Shown here one piece after another: positions 1 to 8,214 of a stretch of DNA of 50,713 nt. The notes under the pieces are model-generated. The model was given only the letters and a program-made list of their open reading frames with translations. It had not been told where the DNA came from and did not search any database. The position numbers and the translations under genes are program-made. Source of the stretch: Lautropia sp. (GTDB lineage Bacteria; Pseudomonadota; Gammaproteobacteria; Burkholderiales; Burkholderiaceae_E); assembly GCA_030523825.1 (NCBI GenBank), contig JAUNHU010000011.1:1-50713 (forward strand). The letters run 5' to 3'. Every line of letters begins with the position of its first letter. Positions within the stretch are counted from its first letter, which is position 1.

Positions 1-93
1 CACCGAACCCGTGGCCTGACGGGCGATCTCGCCGGTCTCCATCGTGACGGTGTGACTGCCCCACTGGAAGGTTTTCTTGGCAATTTCAAACAT
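1..93 (-). CDS. pnp: Polyribonucleotide nucleotidyltransferase, N-terminus (partial)
   Basis: Only the first 31 codons are inside the window; the gene runs off the left edge. The translation starts [12 protein letters not shown] and continues through [13 protein letters not shown], the conserved start of PNPase, the phosphorolytic 3'-5' exoribonuclease of the RNA degradosome. Two in-frame ATGs exist (99 and 93). A GAGGAA Shine-Dalgarno lies 7 nt before the ATG at 93 but almost touches the one at 99, so 93 is chosen. The rpsO-pnp order on one strand is the classic arrangement, with the rpsO terminator and a structured leader between the genes. The identity is firm despite the short piece. Confidence 0.9.
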   Translation of the reverse strand, partial: MFEIAKKTFQWGSHTVTMETGEIARQATGSV

Positions 94-320
94 CGACATA
101 TTCCTCGCACCCACGGTGCATTCAACCCGTGCAAATGATCGGCGGCACGGCCCGCCTCGCAACCGACCCCGCGAACCCTGCCCTGCGGGGGAACAACCGG
201 GCCGCAACCGCGACCCCGATCGGAGTACCACCCGATCAGGCCAACCGCACCTGACCGGCAAAAAAAGGGGCGCAACAAAATCCGGAAAAACGATGCTTCT
301 GCGCAACAAGCACCCCGGCA
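94..320 (-). promoter_or_regulatory. pnp leader with two candidate hairpins
   Basis: This is the gene-free stretch between the rpsO terminator and pnp. It holds two perfect 6-bp inverted repeats: CCCCGC at 167-172 with GCGGGG at 185-190, and GATCGG at 218-223 with CCGATC at 232-237. In other proteobacteria the pnp leader folds into an RNase III-cleaved hairpin through which PNPase represses its own synthesis. These stems are shorter than that structure and their role is inferred from position only. No clear promoter was seen. Confidence 0.35.
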
Positions 321-323
321 AAC

Positions 324-355
324 AAAAAACACGATGCCCGCACAAGGCGGGCATC
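324..355 (-). terminator. Rho-independent terminator after rpsO
   Basis: A perfect 9-bp stem (GATGCCCGC at 333-341 with GCGGGCATC at 347-355) has a 5-nt loop. On the minus strand it is followed by GTGTTTTTTG, a run of six T. It begins 18 nt after the rpsO stop. Some read-through into pnp is typical for this locus. Confidence 0.9.
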
Positions 356-373
356 ATGATGGGAAGCCTGAAC

Positions 374-643
374 TTACTTCCGCAGGCCGAGACGCTCGAT
401 CAGCGTCCGGTAGGCATCCAGATTGGTGCGCTTCAGGTAGTCGAGCAGCTTGCGACGACGGCTGACCATGCGCAGCAGGCCACGGCGGGAGTGGTGATCC
501 TTCGCGTGATCCTTGAAGTGCTGGGCCAGATCGTTGATGCGGGCCGTGAGCAGCGCGACCTGAACTTCGGGCGAGCCCGTGTCATTGTCGGCGCGACGGT
601 AATCGGAAACGACTTTTGCCTTGTCGGCAGCTTGCAGTGCCAT
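374..643 (-). CDS. rpsO: 30S ribosomal protein S15
   Basis: The 89-residue protein has the exact family length and carries the conserved stretches [16 protein letters not shown] and [24 protein letters not shown]15 binds 16S rRNA directly and nucleates the 30S platform. The start is supported by an AAAGGGA Shine-Dalgarno 6 nt upstream of ATG. It lies upstream of pnp on the same strand and is separated from it by a strong terminator. S15 represses its own translation in E. coli through a leader pseudoknot; whether the leader here can do so was not established. Confidence 0.98.
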   Translation of the reverse strand: MALQAADKAKVVSDYRRADNDTGSPEVQVALLTARINDLAQHFKDHAKDHHSRRGLLRMVSRRRKLLDYLKRTNLDAYRTLIERLGLRK

Positions 644-778
644 GATGTCCCTTTACGAAGATGGGGTTGTACCTGCGGTCCCGCCTGGCGTGCGGGCCGT
701 GCCAGAAAAACCAACACAGGGGCCATATCTGCAAGCCGCCTTGCCTGCAAACCCGAACACCCGAAGTTGATCCCGGAG

Positions 779-784
779 ATTATA
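779..784 (-). promoter_or_regulatory. Candidate rpsO -10 box (TATAAT)
   Basis: The minus strand reads TATAAT here, a perfect sigma-70 -10 hexamer. It would start a transcript about 130 nt before the rpsO ATG. The hexamer 17 nt upstream (CAGAGA) is a poor -35 match, so the call rests on the -10 box and its position. Confidence 0.4.
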
Positions 785-815
785 ACCCGGAATGAAGAAA
801 ATCTCTGACGGCCAA

Positions 816-836
816 GGCCGGTGCAAGACACCGGCC
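816..836 (-). terminator. Hairpin downstream of dcd
   Basis: GGCCGGTG (816-823) and CACCGGCC (829-836) form a perfect 8-bp GC-rich stem with a 5-nt loop, about 120 nt beyond the dcd stop. No T-run follows directly on the minus strand, so it may be a weak terminator or a transcript-end stabiliser. Confidence 0.35.
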
Positions 837-956
837 CCACGGCGCGGGCAGCCTGCCTCCGGACTGCACATCCTGCTCCGCGTTTCCAATGGCCCCTTCC
901 CCGCCGGTGCCGGACACGCCCCCCAAAGCGGACGACGGGAACAAGGCCACGTTACA

Positions 957-1523
957 TCAGGCGCGCGGCAGCGTCACGCCCCGCTGGCCCTGATACTTGC
1001 CGCCGCGGTCGCGGTAAGACACCTGGCAGACCTCGTCCGACTCGAAAAAGAGCACCTGGGCGCAGCCCTCGCCCGCGTAGATCTTGGCCGGCAGCGGCGT
1101 GGTGTTCGAGAACTCCAGCGTGACGTAGCCCTCCCACTCCGGCTCGAAGGGCGTCACGTTGACGATGATGCCGCAGCGCGCATAGGTGGACTTGCCCAGG
1201 CAGATGGTGAGCACGTTGCGCGGGATGCGGAAGTACTCCACCGTGCGCGCCAGCGCAAAGGAGTTGGGCGGGATGATGCAGACATCACCGACGAAATCGA
1301 CGAAGTTCTTCTCGTCGAAGTTCTTCGGGTCGACGATGGTGCTGTTGATGTTGGTGAAGATCTTGAACTCGGGCGCGCAGCGGATGTCGTAGCCGTAGCT
1401 GGACGTGCCGTAGGACACCACCCGCCGGCCATCCACCGCCCGGACCTGGCCCGGCTCGAAGGGCTCGATCATGCCGTGCTTTTCGGCCATTTCACGAATC
1501 CAGCGGTCTGATTTGATGCTCAT
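957..1523 (-). CDS. dcd: dCTP deaminase
   Basis: The 188-residue protein begins [19 protein letters not shown], matching the E. coli enzyme in length and N-terminus. Dcd converts dCTP to dUTP, feeding dTMP synthesis. The segment [12 protein letters not shown] carries the catalytic glutamate of the GEG(C/I)AQ motif, and GKSTYARCG and ITPFEPEW-like stretches are in place. An in-frame GTG lies four codons upstream, but the family start and a GGACA upstream of MSIK favour 1523. It lies downstream of apbC on the same strand, a common neighbourhood in Burkholderiales. Confidence 0.96.
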   Translation of the reverse strand: MSIKSDRWIREMAEKHGMIEPFEPGQVRAVDGRRVVSYGTSSYGYDIRCAPEFKIFTNINSTIVDPKNFDEKNFVDFVGDVCIIPPNSFALARTVEYFRIPRNVLTICLGKSTYARCGIIVNVTPFEPEWEGYVTLEFSNTTPLPAKIYAGEGCAQVLFFESDEVCQVSYRDRGGKYQGQRGVTLPRA

Positions 1524-1671
1524 CTGTCTGTCCAAAGAAATTCAATGAATCCGTGCCTGCCTGCGACACGAAGGGCTGCCCTGCAGTTTGCGGCCACCGT
1601 CCCGAGGTTGCGGCGGCCATGCTGCCGGACCTCCGCCCGAGGCGCCTGACCGGCAGTCGCATCCGCAACAC

Positions 1672-2760
1672 TCAGGTATTCTGCACGACGATCGACGGAA
1701 ATTTCGACGACATGTCCTTCGCCTTCGCCGCCACGCGCACCGCCACCCGGCGTGCGATCCTGCGGTACTGCTGCGCCAGTTCGCCGTCGGGATCGGCCAC
1801 CACCGTGGGGCAGCCACTGTCCGCATTCTCGCGGATGCGGATATCCAGAGGCAAACCGCCCAGATACTCCAGCCCGTAGTCCTTCGCCATGCGCTCGCCG
1901 CCGCCCTCGCCGAAGATGTGCTCGACGTGCCCGCAGTTGCTGCAGACGTGCATCGCCATGTTCTCCACCACCCCCATGACAGGGATGCCCACCTTCTCGA
2001 ACATCTTGTAGCCCTTGCGCGCATCGAGCAGCGCAATGTCCTGCGGCGTCGTCACTATCACAGCCCCCGTCACCGGCACCCGCTGCGACAGTGTCAGGTG
2101 CACGTCGCCCGTACCGGGTGGCATGTCGATCAGCAGGTAATCCAGATCGCGCCACCGCGTCTGGCGCAGCAGCTGCTCCAGCGCCTGCGTCACCAGCGGG
2201 CCACGCCAGACCATCGGCGTGTCCATGTCGATCAGAAAGCCGATCGAACTCACCTGCACACCGTGGTTCTCCATCGGCTCCATCGACTGCCCGTCGGTGG
2301 TCTGCGGCTTGCCCTTGATGCCGAACATCAGCGGCTGCGAGGGACCGTAGATGTCGGCATCCAGCACGCCCACCGTCGCCCCCTCGGCTGCCAGGGCCAG
2401 CGCCAGGTTGGCGGTCATCGTGCTCTTGCCCACGCCCCCCTTGCCCGAGGCCACGGCAATGATGTTGCGCACCTGCGGCAACACCTTCTGCCCGCCCTGC
2501 ACGGCATGCGCAATGATCTTCTGATGCACGTTGGCAGACACCCTCGCCACGCCCGGCAGCTTGCCGATGGCCGCCTGCACCGCATCGCGGATCAGACCGA
2601 TCTGGCTGAGCGCCGGATAGCCCAGTTCCACATCCACGCTGACATGGCCATCCTCGACCCGGATGTTGCGCGCCGAACGGCTGCTGACCAGATCCTGGCC
2701 GGTATTGGGGTCCACCACCGAGGCAAGCGCCTCACGAACACTGTCGACACTGAGCGTCAT
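1672..2760 (-). CDS. apbC: Iron-sulfur cluster carrier protein ApbC/Mrp
   Basis: This 362-residue Mrp/NBP35-family P-loop ATPase binds and transfers [4Fe-4S] clusters to apo-proteins. An N-terminal MIP18/DUF59 domain (about residues 1-90, with DPNTGQDLV) is followed by the deviant Walker A ASGKGGVGKST (about residues 103-113). The switch region LLIDMPPGTGD follows, and near residue 272 a CSNC motif supplies the bridging cluster ligands. The frame stays open another 117 codons upstream, but homologues start at the MTLSVDSVREAL position, so 2760 is used. The sequence just upstream is C/T-rich without a clear Shine-Dalgarno, so the start is less certain than the identity. It is divergent from metG, as in many betaproteobacteria. 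Confidence 0.95.
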   Translation of the reverse strand: MTLSVDSVREALASVVDPNTGQDLVSSRSARNIRVEDGHVSVDVELGYPALSQIGLIRDAVQAAIGKLPGVARVSANVHQKIIAHAVQGGQKVLPQVRNIIAVASGKGGVGKSTMTANLALALAAEGATVGVLDADIYGPSQPLMFGIKGKPQTTDGQSMEPMENHGVQVSSIGFLIDMDTPMVWRGPLVTQALEQLLRQTRWRDLDYLLIDMPPGTGDVHLTLSQRVPVTGAVIVTTPQDIALLDARKGYKMFEKVGIPVMGVVENMAMHVCSNCGHVEHIFGEGGGERMAKDYGLEYLGGLPLDIRIRENADSGCPTVVADPDGELAQQYRRIARRVAVRVAAKAKDMSSKFPSIVVQNT

Positions 2761-2811
2761 GGATGAAGAAGGAAGGAGAGGATAAACGGCACACCGAAGC
2801 ATCGGTGCCCA

Positions 2812-2830
2812 CGACAATCCGCTATTGTCG
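2812..2830. repeat. Perfect 7-bp inverted repeat near apbC
   Basis: CGACAAT (2812-2818) and ATTGTCG (2824-2830) are separated by 5 bp, about 52 bp upstream of the apbC start. The size and position suit a transcription-factor operator; no factor is identified. Confidence 0.4.
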
Positions 2831-2892
2831 CAGAAGCACCGCCCCACGCGAACCGCAGCACCATCTGCTGCAACAAGCCCACTTCCCGCCGC

Positions 2893-2940
2893 CCTCACAG
2901 TCCACTTCACGTCCCGCCTCACAGCCCATTTCACAGCCTG
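2893..2940. repeat. Imperfect 24-bp tandem duplication
   Basis: Two adjacent 24-bp units (2893-2916 and 2917-2940) both begin CCTCACAG and match at 19 of 24 positions. The function is unknown; it may be simple slippage in non-coding DNA. Confidence 0.45.
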
Positions 2941-3171
2941 CTGCGCAGCCCTTGCCCCCTCCCGGGTGTTCGGCCCCTTCCAGCGATCTTCCCGCCCCCT
3001 GTTCTCGCCCTGCCGGCACTCCACGCCGGGCCGGAGTCCCGCCCCTTCGCCGCCCCCGGGGTCTCCCGTGGAATGGCGCCGACCGCCACACTGCCCCCGG
3101 ACCGTCCGCATCCCGACCCCGCGCCTTGCTAAACTCGGGGGCTGACATCAACCTGCACAGACAGCCTCCTC

Positions 3172-5424
3172 ATGAGCACCTCCCCGGCCAGCCCCGCTGC
3201 CAGCGCATCCTCCGCCTCGCCCCGGCCAGAGCGCCTGTTCATCACCACCGCCCTGCCCTACGCCAACGGCTCCTTCCACATCGGCCACATCATGGAATAC
3301 ATCCAGGCCGACATCTGGGTGCGATTCCAGCGCATGCTGGGCAAGGAGGTTCACTTCGTCGGTGCCGACGATGCCCACGGCGCGCCGATCATGCTGAAGG
3401 CCGAATCCGAAGGCATCACCCCCGAGGAACTCGTCGCCCGCATCGCCGCCGAGCGCCCGTTTTACCTCAACGGCTACCACATCAGTTTCGATCACTGGCA
3501 TTCCACCCATTCGCCGGAAAACACCGAACTGTCGCAGGAAATCTACCGTCGCCTGAAGGCTGCCGGCTTCATCGCCACCCGCACCATCGAGCAGTTCTTC
3601 GACCCGGTGAAGTCGATGTTCCTGCCCGACCGCTACATCAAGGGCGAATGCCCCAAGTGCCACGCCAAGGACCAGTACGGCGATGCCTGCGAGGTGTGCA
3701 GCAGCGTCTACGCACCCACCGACCTCATCAACCCCTACTCCACGCTCTCCGGCTCCACGCCGGTGATGCGCTCCTCCGAACACTATTTCTTCCGCCTCTC
3801 CGACCCGCGCTGCCGCGCCTTCCTGAAGGAATGGACCGGCAACGGCCAGCTTCAGCCCGAAGTGGCCAACAAGGCCAGCGAATGGCTGGGCAGGGACGAC
3901 GGTGAACAAGCCGACGGCAACACCGAGGTCAGCAATGCACTGGCCGACTGGGACATCTCGCGCGACGAGCCCTACTTCGGCATTCCCATTCCCGATGCCC
4001 CCGGCAAATACTTTTATGTATGGCTGGACGCGCCGGTTGGCTACCTGGCCAGCCTGAAGGCCCATTGCGCAAAGCTCGGTCTGGACTTCAACGAGTTCAT
4101 CGACCCGAATGCCGGCAAGGATGGTTCACGCCCCTTCCGGCAGGTGCATTTCATCGGCAAGGACATCATCTATTTCCACACGCTGTTCTGGCCCGCCATG
4201 CTGCGCTTTGCCGACATGCACGTGCCCGACAACATCTTCGTGCACGGCCATCTCACGCTCAACGGCGAAAAGATGTCGAAATCACGTGGTACCGGGCTGT
4301 CGCCGAAGAAATATCTCGAACTCGGCATGAACCCGGAATGGCTGCGCTACTATCTTGCCGCCAAGCTCAACAGCCGGGTCGAGGATGCCGACTTCAACGG
4401 CGAGGACTTCATTGCCCGCGTCAACAGCGACCTCATCGGCAAGCTGGTCAACATCGCCAGCCGCTGCGCCGGCTTTCTCATCAAGCGCTTCGAGGGCAAA
4501 CTGGCTGCGCCCAACCCCGAAACGCTGGCAGCCTTCTCGGAAAGCTGGCCCGGTGCCGACGCGATGGCCGAGATGTACGAACAGCGCGAATACGCAAAAG
4601 CCATGCGTGCCGTCATGGGTCTGGCCGACCGCGTCAACCAGTTCGTCGACAGCGAAAAGCCCTGGGATCTGGCCAAACAGCCCGATCAGACCGCCCGCCT
4701 GCATCAGGTGTGCTCCGACGCGCTGCGCGGCTTTGCCGACCTGATCCGCCTGCTGTCGCCGGTGCTGCCGGCCACGGCAGAGAAAGCCGCTGCATTCATC
4801 AACCTGCCCGATGCCGGCAACTGGCACGCACTCGGCACCCCGCTGCCCGAAGGCCATGCCATCCAGCCCTACCAGCACCTGATGCAGCGCGTAGACCCCA
4901 AACAGCTGGAAGCACTCTTTGGCGCCACTGCCGAAGCAGCAGCCAAAGGCAAGGACGGCAACCAGGCCGCCAACGGAAAGAACGGCAGCAAGGAAGGGAA
5001 AGCCGGTGGCAATCCGTCAAAAGATGCGGCCCGCGCTGCCGCTTCCGGGGCCACAGCGGGCAACAAGGGAGCCGACAGCGCCGACGACGCTTTCATCACC
5101 ATCGACGATTTCCTGAAGCCCGACCTGCGCATCGCCAGGATCCTGTCGGCCGAGAAGGTGGAAGGCTCCACGAAGCTGCTGCGCCTGACGCTCGACATCG
5201 GCGAGGAAAAACCCCGCCAGGTCTTCTCCGGCATTTCTGCCTTCTATGACCCCGAGCCGCTGGTTGGGCGCCTCACCGTCATGGTCGCCAACCTCAAGCC
5301 GCGCAAGATGAAATTCGGCCTGTCGGAAGGCATGGTGCTGGCCGCATCCAATGCCACCGATGACGATGGCGTCTTCCTGCTCTCACCCGACAGCGGTGCA
5401 AAGCCGGGGATGAAAGTCAGCTGA
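3172..5424 (+). CDS. metG: Methionyl-tRNA synthetase
   Basis: The 750-residue class I synthetase charges tRNA-Met. Visible features are the HIGH motif (HIGH, residues 36-39, in [14 protein letters not shown]), a four-cysteine zinc knuckle (CPKC...CEVC, about 160-176) and KMSKS in [10 protein letters not shown] near residue 367. An anticodon-binding helical domain and a C-terminal EMAP/Trbp111-type tRNA-binding domain (about 645-750, starting [11 protein letters not shown]) follow. The two halves are joined by a Lys/Ala/Gly-rich linker of about 50 residues (roughly 585-640). About 17 Ser/Ala/Pro-rich residues precede the conserved start of the catalytic domain. It is divergent from apbC. Confidence 0.98.
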   Translation: MSTSPASPAASASSASPRPERLFITTALPYANGSFHIGHIMEYIQADIWVRFQRMLGKEVHFVGADDAHGAPIMLKAESEGITPEELVARIAAERPFYLNGYHISFDHWHSTHSPENTELSQEIYRRLKAAGFIATRTIEQFFDPVKSMFLPDRYIKGECPKCHAKDQYGDACEVCSSVYAPTDLINPYSTLSGSTPVMRSSEHYFFRLSDPRCRAFLKEWTGNGQLQPEVANKASEWLGRDDGEQADGNTEVSNALADWDISRDEPYFGIPIPDAPGKYFYVWLDAPVGYLASLKAHCAKLGLDFNEFIDPNAGKDGSRPFRQVHFIGKDIIYFHTLFWPAMLRFADMHVPDNIFVHGHLTLNGEKMSKSRGTGLSPKKYLELGMNPEWLRYYLAAKLNSRVEDADFNGEDFIARVNSDLIGKLVNIASRCAGFLIKRFEGKLAAPNPETLAAFSESWPGADAMAEMYEQREYAKAMRAVMGLADRVNQFVDSEKPWDLAKQPDQTARLHQVCSDALRGFADLIRLLSPVLPATAEKAAAFINLPDAGNWHALGTPLPEGHAIQPYQHLMQRVDPKQLEALFGATAEAAAKGKDGNQAANGKNGSKEGKAGGNPSKDAARAAASGATAGNKGADSADDAFITIDDFLKPDLRIARILSAEKVEGSTKLLRLTLDIGEEKPRQVFSGISAFYDPEPLVGRLTVMVANLKPRKMKFGLSEGMVLAASNATDDDGVFLLSPDSGAKPGMKVS

Positions 5425-5497
5425 TACCCGGCACGGCTTTCCCCGCAGTGAAAGCGCGGGGAGAAATGCCGCTTCACATGAAGTTCTCGTCATCATC

Positions 5498-5521
5498 GGC
5501 CCTGGCTCCCTCGCCAGGGCC
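5498..5521. repeat. Strong 9-bp hairpin downstream of metG
   Basis: GGCCCTGGC (5498-5506) and GCCAGGGCC (5513-5521) form a perfect stem with a 6-nt loop, 73 bp after the metG stop. No T-run follows on either strand, so it is not a canonical terminator. It could be an mRNA 3'-end stabiliser or part of a Rho-dependent end. A smaller CCCCGC/GCGGGG stem lies at 5441-5461. Confidence 0.5.
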
Positions 5522-5709
5522 ATCGACGAACACCCGCCAGCCAACGTCAGCAAACAATCAGAACCGGCGGGAAACTCATCCCTTAAACAACCAGGGCTTC
5601 CGCGCAAGATGTGCCAGAACCCGTGCCCAGATCGGAAAGCCCGGAACGTGATGGCAACCAACCCGACGCTACCGCAGCCCTGAGAAAACAGATACCAGCA
5701 AGGAGACAC

Positions 5710-6429
5710 ATGACCCCCAGCGGACACACGGCACTCATCACCGGCGGCGCCACCGGCATCGGTTTCGCGCTGGCCCGTCAATTCCATCAGGCCGGCAACA
5801 AGGTCATCATCATCGGCCGGCGATCCGACGCCCTGGATGAGGCTGCGCGACAACTACCAGGCATCCAGACGGAGCAGGCCGACATCACGAAAGCGGAAGA
5901 CCGCGAACGACTCGTGCGACAGCATGCCGACATCGACATCCTCGTCAACAACGCCGGCATCCAGATCAATCGTCTGCTGCGCGATCTGTCGGAAGCCGAA
6001 ATCACCACCGAACTGGACATCAACCTGCACGCGCCGGTCCTGTTCACCCATGCCTTCCTGCCCCGGCTGCTCGAACGGCCGGAAGCCGCCATCGTCAATG
6101 TCTCCTCGGGCCTCGCGCTCGTGCCCAAACAATCGGCCGCCATCTACTGCGCAACCAAGGCTGCACTGCACAGCTTTTCAAAAACCCTGCGCTGGCAACT
6201 CGAAGACACGCCTGTTCGCGTGTTCGAGCTGATGCCACCGCTGGTGGACACTGCGATGACCGCAGGCCGCGGCACCGGCAAGATCAGTGCAGATGCACTT
6301 GCCACCGAATTCTGGCACGCATTCCTGCAGGATCGCTTCGAGATCAGGGCAGGCAAGACACGGCTGCTGTCCATCATCAACCGGCTCGCCCCGTCAGTCG
6401 CCGAACGCATCATGCGCCGGGGGCTGTAA
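5710..6429 (+). CDS. Short-chain dehydrogenase/reductase (DltE-like)
   Basis: The 239-residue classical SDR has a Rossmann fold. The cofactor motif TGGATGIG is near residue 13-20, NNAGIQ follows, and the catalytic serine is in NVSSG with YCATK carrying the Tyr and Lys. The substrate is unknown; homologues are often annotated DltE or NAD(P)-dependent oxidoreductase. AAGGAG lies 4 nt before the ATG at 5710, which is preferred over an in-frame ATG 33 codons upstream whose extra residues resemble no SDR N-terminus. It stands alone, convergent with cydC. Confidence 0.85.
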   Translation: MTPSGHTALITGGATGIGFALARQFHQAGNKVIIIGRRSDALDEAARQLPGIQTEQADITKAEDRERLVRQHADIDILVNNAGIQINRLLRDLSEAEITTELDINLHAPVLFTHAFLPRLLERPEAAIVNVSSGLALVPKQSAAIYCATKAALHSFSKTLRWQLEDTPVRVFELMPPLVDTAMTAGRGTGKISADALATEFWHAFLQDRFEIRAGKTRLLSIINRLAPSVAERIMRRGL

Positions 6430-6537
6430 AACGCAGCTGCTCCCGGCAATCCGCAAACGGCTGTGATCCTGCCTTCCAGACACGAGGGACAGCGCCAACT
6501 GACTCCAGCAGCGGCCATCCCGCACCGTTGACCTTCA

Positions 6538-8214
6538 TTAGCCGTTGCTGGCCAGCAGCCGCCCATCCTTCAACACCCAGTGCGAATCGAACACACCGGC
6601 AGGCACGTCTGCATGGGTAACGACCAGGATGCTCCTTTCCCCCTGCATCGCAGGCAGTTGCAGGAAAAAGGCCCGTTCCGCCTCGGCATCCAGCCCTTCC
6701 GTAGGCTCGTCCAGAACGATGAGCGCAGCATCACTGAGCAGCACGCGCGCCAGACACAAGCGTCGTGCCTGACCAGCGGACAGTGTGCGTCCGCCCTCCC
6801 CGAGCCATTCGTCCAGCCCGTGAGGCAAGGCGCGCACCTCCCCGGCCAGCCCTGCCTGCTCCAGCGCCTGCCATAACGCGGCGTCGTCCGCATCAGCGCG
6901 GCCAATGCACAGGTTGTCGCGCACGCTGCCCATGAACACCGAAGGTTGCTGTGGCAGCAGGACGATGCGCCGATGCCATTCATCGCGTGTCGTCGCCTGG
7001 AGATCCACATCCCCCCAGCGCACATGTCCGCGCTGGGCGCGCACCAGCCCCAGGATGATGGCCAGCAGCGTCGATTTGCCGCAGCCGCTTTCACCGCGGA
7101 TCAGCACGCGCTCACCGGGCGCAATGCACAGATCTACCCCTTCCAGTAACGGCAGTGCCGGATGGTGACGAAAATGCAGCCCCTGCAGGTGCAAGGAGGC
7201 CCGCACGGGCGGCACCACGGGCGACACGGGTTCCGGCCCGGATGCCTCCGCGCTCAGCGCACTCACCCGACGGGCCGCGGCAGCGCAGGCCCCCAGACGG
7301 GAAGCTCCCCGCAGCAGCGGACTCACGCACTCGAACAAGGCGGCCACCGCCAGCGCCCCTCCTGCCAGCCAGATGCCATCGACACGCCCTTCGGCCAGAG
7401 GCCCGGCACCAAGGGTCACCACCGCCAGCGTGCAAAGCCCTGCCACGGCCAACAGCATGCCCACGCCCATGCCGCGTACATGCGCTTCCTGTCGGGCGTT
7501 CCCCCCCAGACGCTGCGCTGTCGCGCCGGCTTCTGCCAGCGCACGCGCATCCGCCCCCAGCGCCAGCAGATCGGCATGTCCCTCCACGGCCTGCAGAACC
7601 TGCTGGCGCAATTCTGCCGCCTCACGCTGACGTGCATCGCCGCTGGCAGCCACACGCCGCGTCAGCCACCAGGGCAAGGGCAACAACAGGCACAGCCACA
7701 GCACGCCCACCAGCAACGCCGCCGACGGCAGAAAGATGGCCAGAACCATCACCACCCCCAGCCCGCAGACTGCGGCGACCAGCCACGGCAGCGCAATCAG
7801 CAGAAAGGCACTGTCCAGCGCATCGATGTCACCCGTCAGACGAGCCACCAGATCGCCATCACGCCAGCGAGCGAGCCGCCCTGCCTCCTGCCCGATCAGC
7901 CGTGCAAAAACCTGCTGCCGCAGGTCGGCCAGCAACTGCAGGGTGGCGGCGTGGCCGGTGATGCGTTCGGCATAGCGCGACAGGATGCGGATGAACGCCA
8001 GTGCGCGCACCGTTGCCGACGGCACGAACAGGTTGAACGTTGCCAGCGCCCCCGTGACGAGAGCCGTGGCGGTGATGAAACCGCCCGCGACGCCCAGCAG
8101 GCCCACCGAGGCGAGCGCAGTGATCAGGGCCAGCAGGCAAGCCAACGCCAGCGTGCGACGCTGTCTGCGCCACAACGGCAACAGCAAGGCCCGCAGGGTG
8201 CGCGTCTCTTTCAT
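6538..8214 (-). CDS. cydC: Heterodimeric ABC exporter CydDC, subunit CydC
   Basis: The 558-residue protein has six N-terminal membrane segments (about residues 1-310) followed by an ATP-binding domain with Walker A GESGCGKST, signature LSAGQARRL and Walker B ALIVLDEPTEG. CydDC is a thiol/heme-linked inner-membrane exporter needed to assemble cytochrome bd. The ATG at 8214 overlaps the cydD stop in an ATGA junction, indicating translational coupling; a GTG two codons upstream is the alternative. It is the last gene of the cydABXDC operon. Confidence 0.95.
   Translation of the reverse strand: MKETRTLRALLLPLWRRQRRTLALACLLALITALASVGLLGVAGGFITATALVTGALATFNLFVPSATVRALAFIRILSRYAERITGHAATLQLLADLRQQVFARLIGQEAGRLARWRDGDLVARLTGDIDALDSAFLLIALPWLVAAVCGLGVVMVLAIFLPSAALLVGVLWLCLLLPLPWWLTRRVAASGDARQREAAELRQQVLQAVEGHADLLALGADARALAEAGATAQRLGGNARQEAHVRGMGVGMLLAVAGLCTLAVVTLGAGPLAEGRVDGIWLAGGALAVAALFECVSPLLRGASRLGACAAAARRVSALSAEASGPEPVSPVVPPVRASLHLQGLHFRHHPALPLLEGVDLCIAPGERVLIRGESGCGKSTLLAIILGLVRAQRGHVRWGDVDLQATTRDEWHRRIVLLPQQPSVFMGSVRDNLCIGRADADDAALWQALEQAGLAGEVRALPHGLDEWLGEGGRTLSAGQARRLCLARVLLSDAALIVLDEPTEGLDAEAERAFFLQLPAMQGERSILVVTHADVPAGVFDSHWVLKDGRLLASNG

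Larger units (their letters stand above)
644..956. other. Gene-free region between dcd and rpsO
   Basis: This 313-bp gap between two minus-strand genes holds a candidate rpsO promoter (-10 at 779-784) and a perfect 8-bp hairpin (816-836) after dcd. The short overlapping frames here encode nothing recognisable. Confidence 0.6.
2761..3171. other. Divergent apbC/metG intergenic region
   Basis: This 411-bp region must hold both promoters. It contains a perfect palindrome (2812-2830), an imperfect 24-bp tandem duplication (2893-2940) and a TAAACT -10-like hexamer at 3130-3135 about 40 nt before metG. No believable gene lies here: the open frames are low-complexity Ser/Pro/Arg readings typical of GC-rich spacers. 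Confidence 0.6.

Noticed and set aside
1643-1655. 13-mer CGCCTGACCGGCA also present at 31624-31636
   Set aside because: In 50 kb of GC-rich DNA several shared 13-mers are expected by chance; the second copy is only part of a hairpin arm.
2761-3111. N-terminal extension of apbC by 117 codons
   Set aside because: The extra residues are Gly/Arg/Ala-rich and the family starts at the Met at 2760.
2825-3145. 106-codon frame in the apbC/metG spacer
   Set aside because: Low-complexity Ser/Pro/Thr/Arg content, no Shine-Dalgarno and no family resemblance; the spacer is better explained as regulatory DNA.
4020-5249. 409-codon second frame inside metG
   Set aside because: Arg/Gln/Pro-rich +1 reading of the synthetase; no recognisable domain.
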